NCBI RefSeq assembly: GCF_000162475.2
Contig: NZ_KI391971.1
Span: forward strand, 201,986-265,985
DNA from: Granulicatella elegans ATCC 700633
GTDB lineage: Bacteria > Bacillota > Bacilli > Lactobacillales > Aerococcaceae
Direction: 5' to 3'
Length of the DNA stretch: 64,000 bases
Part shown: positions 57,676 to 64,000 of the stretch, one piece after another
Layout of the letters: the number at the start of each line of letters is the position of its first letter
Numbering within the stretch: the first letter of the stretch is position 1
Notes under the pieces: model-generated
Databases searched by the model: none
Told to the model about the DNA's origin: nothing
The model's input: the letters and a program-made list of their open reading frames with translations, nothing else
Translations under genes and position numbers: made by a program

Positions 57676-59529
57676 GTGGTTCAACAAAATGTGATGCAAG
57701 AATCTCAAAAAAATTCTAAATATAAACGTGTAGCAGCCCTTGATGGTTTTAAAGGGATGATGATTCTTGCAATTATAGGATATTATTATTTTCAAAATTA
57801 TTTGCCAGGTGGTTTTTTTGCGGTAAATGCATTTTTTGCGATAGGTGGCTACTTAGCTTTTCGTGATAATAAGCATTTGTTTCATAAAAAACCAGTAGAA
57901 TGGCATTTGTCATCAAAACTATCTCGATTATGGCTTCCAATGTTATTTATGATTATTGGGACGGTAGCATTTTTATTTATTGCATTGCCGGAACATTTGA
58001 AAAATATTCGAATGATGTCATTATCGTCTTTAGTATTTTTCAATAACTACTATCAAATCATTAATCAACAATCTTACTTTGTACAATCGATTAATCCAAG
58101 TCCATTTGTTCATTTATGGTATGTATCCCTTTATTTACAATTAATGTTAATAGCTGTTGGAATTCGGAAAGTATTTCATCGTTTAAATTTATTACGAATG
58201 CAAGAAAGTTTAATTTTATTTATCTTAAGTGTTCTTTCAGCTGTGTTAATGACGGTTATGTATATCGTACAAAAGGATCCTTCTTATATATACTATGCGA
58301 TTTCAACTAGGATTTTCTCGTTCTTATTAGGTGGAGTTTTAAGCTATTTTACAGAAGGACAATTATCTCTTCATTTACCTAGAAGTAAATCAGCTTCATT
58401 ATTCATCCAATTGCTAGGATTAGTTAGTTTTTTATTAATGGGATGGATGGCATTAAGTTTTAATGGTGTACAAGATGACACTTACTTATATGGAATGCAA
58501 TTATTTTCCATTATTTCGATTGTCTTTTTATGGAGTATTTTGTATGAAAACTCTGTATTAAATTATTTCTTACGCTTTAGAGGATTTACGTTTTTTGGTA
58601 GAAGAAGTTTTTCTTATTATTTATGGTTTTATCCAGTACATATGTTTGCACCTTATTTCCAAAGTGGGGAAGAATCTAATATTGTGTTTTTAGGTGTTCA
58701 AATGTTATGTATTGTAATGTTAGCGGAAATAACTTATAAAGTGTTTGAAACGAAAAAATGGTTGGTACCTTTTGGACAAACATTTAGTTTGATGAGTATT
58801 CATCATTTTACTGTGAAGGAGTTACCTCCGGTTAAAAAAATGATGGGAATAGCCTTTTCATTTACTTATATTGTTTTAATTGGATTGGCATTTGTCGGAT
58901 TCTTTCAATCTTCAGCGGAAACAAATTTAGTTGCACAGCAATTGGAAAGTGTGATTAAACGAAACCAAGAATTGATTGAACAAACAACTCAAGAAGAAAG
59001 TACAACAGTAGATCCGAATAGAGAAATTGAATTGAAAGAACGAATTGCTCAAGAACCAGTTACCTTTGTTGGAGATTCGATTTTATTAGCAGCAGCAGAT
59101 AAAGTTCAAGAATTATTCCCTAGAGCTATTATCGACGGGAAAATAGGAAGACAATTATATTCTAGTTCGGCAACTTTACAAGACTTAATTTCTAAAGGGA
59201 AAATGGCAAATCGAGTTGTAACAGTTTTAGGAACGAATGGTACTTTTTCTCAAAAACAATTAGATGAATATATTCGAATTCTCGGAGAAGATAGAGAATT
59301 ATACTTTGTTACAATATTTGCTCCGGTGAAATGGAATAATGAAGTAAATCAACAATTACACGAAGCTAAAACGCGTCATGCAAATGTTCGAGTTATTGAT
59401 TGGTATGAATTAGCAAAAAATCATGCAGAGTGGTTTTATGAAGATAAAATTCATCCGAATAATCAAGGAGCAGAACAATTTGCAGAGTATTTATTAGATG
59501 CTATTACGCAAATGAAAATAAATGAATAA
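57676..59529 (+). CDS. OatA-like membrane acyltransferase with SGNH domain
   Basis: 617 residues: an acyltransferase-3 domain of about ten helices (1-430), then an extracytoplasmic SGNH domain with GDSILLAAA (nucleophile Ser), GTNG and DKIHPNN (Asp-His). OatA proteins O-acetylate peptidoglycan MurNAc and give lysozyme resistance. The AT3 domain differs from the usual pattern: the first helix has ALDGFKGMM rather than GLRxxA and lacks the conserved His after it, while the SGNH triad is complete. GTG 57676 is preceded by AAGGATGG. Confidence 0.87.
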   Translation: MVQQNVMQESQKNSKYKRVAALDGFKGMMILAIIGYYYFQNYLPGGFFAVNAFFAIGGYLAFRDNKHLFHKKPVEWHLSSKLSRLWLPMLFMIIGTVAFLFIALPEHLKNIRMMSLSSLVFFNNYYQIINQQSYFVQSINPSPFVHLWYVSLYLQLMLIAVGIRKVFHRLNLLRMQESLILFILSVLSAVLMTVMYIVQKDPSYIYYAISTRIFSFLLGGVLSYFTEGQLSLHLPRSKSASLFIQLLGLVSFLLMGWMALSFNGVQDDTYLYGMQLFSIISIVFLWSILYENSVLNYFLRFRGFTFFGRRSFSYYLWFYPVHMFAPYFQSGEESNIVFLGVQMLCIVMLAEITYKVFETKKWLVPFGQTFSLMSIHHFTVKELPPVKKMMGIAFSFTYIVLIGLAFVGFFQSSAETNLVAQQLESVIKRNQELIEQTTQEESTTVDPNREIELKERIAQEPVTFVGDSILLAAADKVQELFPRAIIDGKIGRQLYSSSATLQDLISKGKMANRVVTVLGTNGTFSQKQLDEYIRILGEDRELYFVTIFAPVKWNNEVNQQLHEAKTRHANVRVIDWYELAKNHAEWFYEDKIHPNNQGAEQFAEYLLDAITQMKINE

Positions 59530-59534
59530 AATAT

Positions 59535-59579
59535 AAAAACCTTTTTAATTAGTTTCTAGCTATTTAAAGAGGTTTTTTT
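59535..59579 (+). terminator. Terminator after OatA-like gene
   Basis: AAACCTTTTTAA pairs imperfectly with TTTAAAGAGGTTT; seven T's follow. Confidence 0.78.
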
Positions 59580-59655
59580 GTTATAAAAAGCAGAACAGTT
59601 ATGAAAATGTGTACTTATTTTATATAAACCAATGTGAGTAAATGAGCTAAATTGC

Positions 59656-59684
59656 TTGAGAAAACGTCATTGTTTTGGTATATT
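59656..59684 (+). promoter_or_regulatory. Promoter of the apbE operon
   Basis: TTGAGA (59656-59661), 17 bases, TGG-TATATT ending 59684. The predicted start near 59691 rules out translation from ATG 59693 with a leader. Confidence 0.75.
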
Positions 59685-59716
59685 AAATGTAAATGCAAAA
59701 GGAAAGAGGAAATTGT

Positions 59717-60637
59717 TTGCAAAGTGCTAGTCACAGTCTTCGATTAATGGGAGCATCTATTCATTTAACGATTTTTCATGAAGATGCACAGAATTTATTG
59801 TTACAGAGTGAACAACTGTTACATCTTTATAAAAATCGTTTCAGTGCTAATGATGCTGATTCAGAACTAATGGAGATTAATTTACAAGCTGGAAAGAAAG
59901 CAGTTCAAGTTCATCCAGAATTGTTTGAATTGATTGAGTTAGGAAAGAAACATAGTATTGCAGCGAATAGTCATCTTAACATTGCGATTGGACCTTTAGT
60001 TCAAACGTGGAGAATTGGTTTTTCAGATGCTAAACTTCCTTCAGAAGAAGAGATTCAAAGGTTATTAAAAATAACAGATCCTGAAGAAATATTCTTAAAT
60101 GATTCAAATAGAGAAGTCTATTTATCAAAAGAAGGGATGAGAATCGATTTAGGAGCGTTAGCAAAAGGATATATTGCTGATAAATTAAAAGAATTTTTGG
60201 TAGAACAAGGAGTTCAATCAGGAATTATTGATTTAGGAGGTAATATTCTTACAATTGGTGAAAATCCAACTTTTCACAGACCTTGGAGAATTGGAATTCA
60301 AAATCCTGCATTAGACAGAGGGGAACATGTAGCAGTCATTGAGGTATCTGATGGGTCTGTTGTAACTTCTGGGATTTATGAACGTCAATTAGTGGTAGAT
60401 GGAAAAACTTATCACCATATATTTGATCGAACAACAGGTTATCCAATGGAAACAGAGCTAGCTAGTATTACAATAGTTGCTGAAAAATCAGTAGATTGCG
60501 AAATATGGACGACGCGTTTGTTTGGACAAAATCCATATGACATTATTGAAGAAATCGAACAACAACCTGGACTGGAAGCATTTGTGATTACAAAAAATCA
60601 AAAAATGATGTATACATCTGGAATTCATTTCGTTTAA
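59717..60637 (+). CDS. apbE: FAD:protein FMN transferase ApbE (cytoplasmic form)
   Basis: 306 residues of ApbE with the core RIDLGALAKGYIADKL, DLGGNIL and the late DGKTYHHIFDRTTGYP, which bind FAD and magnesium. The enzyme moves FMN onto a Thr/Ser of a target motif (D-x-x-[ST]-G-A-[TS]). I start it at TTG 59717, 6 bases after AAAGAGGA. There is no signal peptide or lipobox, so it works inside the cell, unlike the exported ApbE of flavin-based electron transfer systems. The two genes after it encode flavin reductases, and the last carries a matching target motif. Confidence 0.93.
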   Translation: MQSASHSLRLMGASIHLTIFHEDAQNLLLQSEQLLHLYKNRFSANDADSELMEINLQAGKKAVQVHPELFELIELGKKHSIAANSHLNIAIGPLVQTWRIGFSDAKLPSEEEIQRLLKITDPEEIFLNDSNREVYLSKEGMRIDLGALAKGYIADKLKEFLVEQGVQSGIIDLGGNILTIGENPTFHRPWRIGIQNPALDRGEHVAVIEVSDGSVVTSGIYERQLVVDGKTYHHIFDRTTGYPMETELASITIVAEKSVDCEIWTTRLFGQNPYDIIEEIEQQPGLEAFVITKNQKMMYTSGIHFV

Positions 60638-60663
60638 TCAGAGATGTATAGAAAGGAATTATT

Positions 60664-61272
60664 ATGACAAAATTTATTGCACTTGTAGGAACAAACTCAC
60701 AACGTTCTACAAACCGTACTTTATTACAATATATGCAAAATCATTTTGCAGATAAAGTTGAAATTGAATTAGTGGAAATTAAAGATATTCCATTATTCAA
60801 CAAACCAGCAAATAAACAAGTACCAGAACTTGTAACAGAAATTGCTGCTAAAATTGAAGCTGCTGATGGAGTAATTATTGGTACTCCAGAATATGACCAC
60901 GCTATTCCAGCTGTATTAATGAGCGCATTAGCATGGTTATCATATGGTATTCATCCATTATTAAATAAACCTGTAATGATTACAGGAGCATCTTATGGAA
61001 CACTAGGTTCTTCTCGTGCTCAATTACAATTACGTCAAATTTTGGACTCTCCAGAATTAAAAGCAAATGTAATGCCAGGATCTGAGTTCTTATTATCTCA
61101 CTCACTTCAAGCATTTGATAAAAAAGGTAATTTAATCGATTTAGATACAATCAAAAAATTAGATGCTTTATTTGATGATTTCCGTTTATTCGTGAAAATT
61201 ACTCAAAAATTAAGAAGTGCTCAAGATTTATTACACAAAGAAGCAGAAAACTTTGATTGGGAAAATATTTAA
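60664..61272 (+). CDS. NADPH-dependent FMN reductase-family protein
   Basis: 202 residues with a flavodoxin-like fold: KFIALVGTNSQRSTNRTLLQ at the FMN phosphate loop, GVIIGTPEYDHAIPAVLMSAL and MITGASYGTLGSSRAQLQLRQIL. It likely reduces FMN or a quinone with NAD(P)H. It is 26 bases after apbE and 27 before a longer paralog with the same fold, so all three form one operon. Confidence 0.93.
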   Translation: MTKFIALVGTNSQRSTNRTLLQYMQNHFADKVEIELVEIKDIPLFNKPANKQVPELVTEIAAKIEAADGVIIGTPEYDHAIPAVLMSALAWLSYGIHPLLNKPVMITGASYGTLGSSRAQLQLRQILDSPELKANVMPGSEFLLSHSLQAFDKKGNLIDLDTIKKLDALFDDFRLFVKITQKLRSAQDLLHKEAENFDWENI

Positions 61273-61299
61273 TACCTTAAAAAGAGAGGAAAAGACATT

Positions 61300-62535
61300 A
61301 TGAAATTTGTAGGGATTGTAGGTTCAAATGCTGAACTATCATATAACCGTAAATTATTACAATTCATTCAACGTGAATTTAAATTAAAATTTGAATTAGA
61401 AGTTCTTGAAATTGATGAAGTTCCAGTATTCAATCAAGATGAAAAATGGGACGATTGCTTCCAATTACGTTATTTATATAACAAAATTACTCGTGCTGAT
61501 GGTGTTATCATTGCAACACCAGAACACAATCATACAATTACAGCATCACTAAAAAGCGTGTTAGAATGGTTATCTTACAAAGTACATCCATTTGAAAACA
61601 AACCAGTTATGATTGTGGGTGCTTCATACCACGATCAAGGAACATCACGTGCGCAAGTACATTTACGTAAAATTTTAGATGCTCCAGGTGTGAATGCATA
61701 TACATTACCAGGAAATGAATTCTTATTAGGGAAAGCTAAAGAAGCATTTGATGCTAATGGAAATATCACGAATGAAGGAACAGTGAAATTCTTAGAATCT
61801 TGCTTAGATAACTTTGTAAAATATGTGGAGGTCGTTTCTAAATTGAAAAAACCAAAACCAATTGCTCCAGAAGATTTATATTGTACAAATCCAATTGCAA
61901 CAACAATTCAAGGTGTTGACCCAGATGATCCAGATTGGGTTGAAAAAGCAGCAGAAATCGTAGGTGCTGTATCTGGAGATACTTATGTTAAATTAGACCA
62001 TGGTATCTTAACAGTTAACCAAATTGACATGTTCTTAAAAGCAATGCCATTTGAGTTAACATATGCAGATGATAACAACCAATTCTTGTATTACAATAAC
62101 GCTCATCAAGAACCAAGCACAATGTTTGGTAAACGTGTACGTGTTCAAGCGGGTAGCAGATTAGGAACTGTGCATGCTTCATTACCACCAGCACGAATGA
62201 AAAACGTTGAGTGGGTTGTAGGTGTATTACGTAATGGTGATCAAGAGTACGTTCGTACAATTGTTCCGGGACAACCAGAAGGAGTTATTAATACTCATAA
62301 CTATAAAGCAATGTACTATCCAGATGGTTCATATGCAGGAATTAACGAAATTATCTTTAACTTCCAACCATGGTTAGATTGGTATTTAGAAACAACTGGT
62401 CAACGTTTAGTTGGAGGAAATGCTCCAGCTGCAGGAGGACATGGTTCTCATGGAAGTGCAGATGCAACATCAGGAGCTTCATCAGATACTCCAAGTCATG
62501 GTGAAGCAGACGCAACTTCAAATGCAAGTAACTAA
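61300..62535 (+). CDS. NADPH-dependent FMN reductase-PAS fusion with C-terminal flavinylation-like tail
   Basis: 411 residues in three parts. Residues 1-185 repeat the flavodoxin-like reductase of the previous gene. Residues about 240-370 look like a PAS_10 domain as in DUF438 proteins (AMPFELTYADDNNQFLYYNN and LGTVHASLPPARMKNVE). Residues 372-411 are a Gly/Ser/His/Ala tail holding DATSGAS (388-394) and DATSNAS (404-410), inside a twice-repeated SHG(S/E)ADATS(G/N)AS. The first copy fits D-x-x-[ST]-G-A-[TS], the sequence ApbE modifies with FMN; apbE starts this operon. The electron acceptor is unknown. Confidence 0.85.
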   Translation: MKFVGIVGSNAELSYNRKLLQFIQREFKLKFELEVLEIDEVPVFNQDEKWDDCFQLRYLYNKITRADGVIIATPEHNHTITASLKSVLEWLSYKVHPFENKPVMIVGASYHDQGTSRAQVHLRKILDAPGVNAYTLPGNEFLLGKAKEAFDANGNITNEGTVKFLESCLDNFVKYVEVVSKLKKPKPIAPEDLYCTNPIATTIQGVDPDDPDWVEKAAEIVGAVSGDTYVKLDHGILTVNQIDMFLKAMPFELTYADDNNQFLYYNNAHQEPSTMFGKRVRVQAGSRLGTVHASLPPARMKNVEWVVGVLRNGDQEYVRTIVPGQPEGVINTHNYKAMYYPDGSYAGINEIIFNFQPWLDWYLETTGQRLVGGNAPAAGGHGSHGSADATSGASSDTPSHGEADATSNASN

Positions 62536-62546
62536 AAATAACAATA

Positions 62547-62578
62547 AAAGGCAAGCGAAATTTTCGTTTGCCTTTTTT
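62547..62578. terminator. Terminator after the apbE operon (also toward rsuA-type gene)
   Basis: AAAGGCAAGCGAAA pairs with TTTTCGTTTGCCTTT, then T's. Confidence 0.9.
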
Positions 62579-62582
62579 AGTG

Positions 62583-63296
62583 TTAAAAATAATGTTTTAA
62601 GATTTGAAGTTCAGAAAAATTTAAAGGACGATACTCACCTGGGGAAAGAGATTCATCTAAAAGAAATTCACCAAAACGAATTCTTTTAAGGAAAGTGACT
62701 TTGACTCCAACACATAAAAACATCTTTTTAATTTGATGAAACTTTCCTTCTGAAATTGTAACAGTAGCTTTACTAAAGGAAGGAGACGATTCAAGAATTG
62801 ATAATTTAGCAGGTTTACAAATCGTTCCATCATGAAACATAATTCCGTCGTAAAATCTCTGAATACAGGAATTGTCTAAAGGCCCATTTACTTCTACATA
62901 ATATTCCTTTTCAATATGTTGAATGGGATTTAATAAACGATAGCCTAAAGGTCCGTTATTCGTAATGATTAAAAGTCCTTCCGTATCTCTATCTAATCGA
63001 CCAATGGGATATAATCCTTCGATATTTTCATTTTTAAATAAATCAATAACTGTAGGAAGTTGAGAATCGGTGGTAGCAGTGATGACTCCTTTAGGTTTAT
63101 TTAATAAATAATACTTTTGGGAGTTATCTTCCATGCGACTTCCTTGAACGGTAATCACTTGAATTTGTGGATCGACATTATTACTTACATGAGTTGCGGG
63201 AGTTGAATCGATTAGTACTTCGCCAGAAGAAATTAATTTTTTCATTTGCTTTCGAGAAATATCAAAATGCTTCATTAATAAATGCTCAAGACGCAT
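62583..63296 (-). CDS. rsuA: 16S rRNA pseudouridine synthase, RsuA family
   Basis: 237 residues: an S4 RNA-binding start (MRLEHLLMKHFDISRKQMKK), then the synthase core with LLNKPKGVITAT and the catalytic Asp in GRLDRDTEGLL. RsuA makes pseudouridine 516 in 16S RNA; related RluE/F act on 23S, so the target is slightly uncertain. AGGAGG precedes the ATG. It faces the rRNA operon. Confidence 0.9.
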   Translation of the reverse strand: MRLEHLLMKHFDISRKQMKKLISSGEVLIDSTPATHVSNNVDPQIQVITVQGSRMEDNSQKYYLLNKPKGVITATTDSQLPTVIDLFKNENIEGLYPIGRLDRDTEGLLIITNNGPLGYRLLNPIQHIEKEYYVEVNGPLDNSCIQRFYDGIMFHDGTICKPAKLSILESSPSFSKATVTISEGKFHQIKKMFLCVGVKVTFLKRIRFGEFLLDESLSPGEYRPLNFSELQILKHYF

Positions 63297-63447
63297 AAAA
63301 ACCTCCTTAATAAATATTCGAAAAAATTATAGCATATTTTTATAAAAAAAGGGTTGACGATGAAGTATATCTATGATAAATTATTAAACGTTGTTGCGAA
63401 ACAACAAAAACGACTCTGAAACAATTTTCAAAAAATGAAAAAAGTTG

Positions 63448-63476
63448 TTGACAGAGAAAAACGCCTATGATAATAT
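63448..63476 (+). promoter_or_regulatory. rRNA operon promoter
   Basis: TTGACA (63448-63453), 17 bases, TAATAT (63471-63476). A second possible promoter (TTGACG near 63354) lies upstream, giving the tandem layout common for rrn operons. Confidence 0.75.
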
Positions 63477-63499
63477 ATAGGAGTTGTCGCGCTAAGCGA

Positions 63500-63641
63500 C
63501 GTTGGCCTTTGAAAACTAAACAAAGAAGACAAACCAAATGTGTAGGGACTTCACGAAAGTGAAGAAACAACAATTTCTTTTCTCTAAGGAGAAAAACAAT
63601 AAGTCAGTAATTAAATGAGCTTTCAAAAGCTTATGAATGTA
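63500..63641 (+). promoter_or_regulatory. rRNA leader with antitermination-like element
   Basis: GGCCTTTGAAAACTAAACA at about 63503-63521 resembles the boxA-containing leader of Gram-positive rRNA operons. AAATGAGCTTTCAAAAGCTT near 63613-63632 forms a short hairpin close to the mature 16S end and may be part of the RNase III processing stem. Confidence 0.6.

Positions 63642-64000
<359 letters not shown>

Noticed and set aside
63340..63573. Reverse frame across the rRNA promoter
   Set aside because: It covers the rrn promoter and leader, is leucine/phenylalanine-rich from T-rich DNA, and has no ribosome site.

Overview
The window comes from a low-GC Gram-positive bacterium of the order Lactobacillales. 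The partial 16S rRNA gene at the right end, the order pcrA-ligA-camS-gatCAB, the delta subunit of RNA polymerase, the TTG/GTG start codons behind strong purine-rich ribosome sites, and a streptococcal-style malXCD-malR / malQ-malP locus all agree. The 16S 5' region resembles Carnobacteriaceae (Granulicatella-like), but I cannot run an alignment, so genus is an inference.

Layout. 1-2217: end of cdaR and glmM (c-di-AMP control and cell-wall precursor synthesis). 2340-2720: a compact type I toxin-antitoxin locus. 2879-8169: thioesterase, TVP38-type membrane protein, yidD, a reverse-strand pair of ECF S-component and DUF4430 lipoprotein, a formate/nitrite-type channel and an orphan OppA. 8234-10729: a reverse operon of AraC regulator, GNAT acetyltransferase and a solitary DUF1016/PD-(D/E)xK nuclease-like gene, divergent from folT, which sits behind a tetrahydrofolate riboswitch. 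11650-15151: a small tautomerase and a GntR-regulated ABC operon. 15174-15295: a structured leader RNA with a terminator and possible leader peptide. 16381-30716: housekeeping genes (glucosaminidase, PurK-like ATP-grasp protein, pcrA, ligA, camS, gatCAB, DUF1934, rpoE, gtrA-like, metG). 30804-34937: brnQ, a YdcF-like protein and a second ABC exporter behind three direct repeats at 22-bp spacing. 34983-36127: decayed DNA with an orphan small gene and a frameshifted TnpW relic. 36140-38907: rlmCD-like methyltransferase, DUF454 protein and an LPXTG surface protein. 38928-49279: MarR-MATE operon and the divergent maltodextrin locus. 49377-54823: yaaA and the str operon (rpsL, rpsG, fusA, tuf). 54993-57534: two U32 proteins and a PhnA-like protein. 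57676-62535: an OatA-like acyltransferase and an apbE operon with two flavodoxin-fold reductases. 62583-64000: rsuA-type pseudouridine synthase and the start of an rRNA operon.

How genes work together. The mal locus imports maltodextrins (MalX-MalC-MalD; no ATPase gene here) and degrades them (MalQ, MalP), with LacI-type operators placed on both divergent promoters. The apbE operon is the most interesting unit. Its last gene is a flavin reductase-PAS fusion with a low-complexity tail carrying two copies of a motif resembling the sequence that ApbE covalently flavinylates, so enzyme and likely target appear to be encoded together. Other points of interest are the toxin-antitoxin locus with visible 5'-3' mRNA pairing, the attenuator-like RNA at 15174-15295, and the 22-bp phased repeats before the second ABC exporter.
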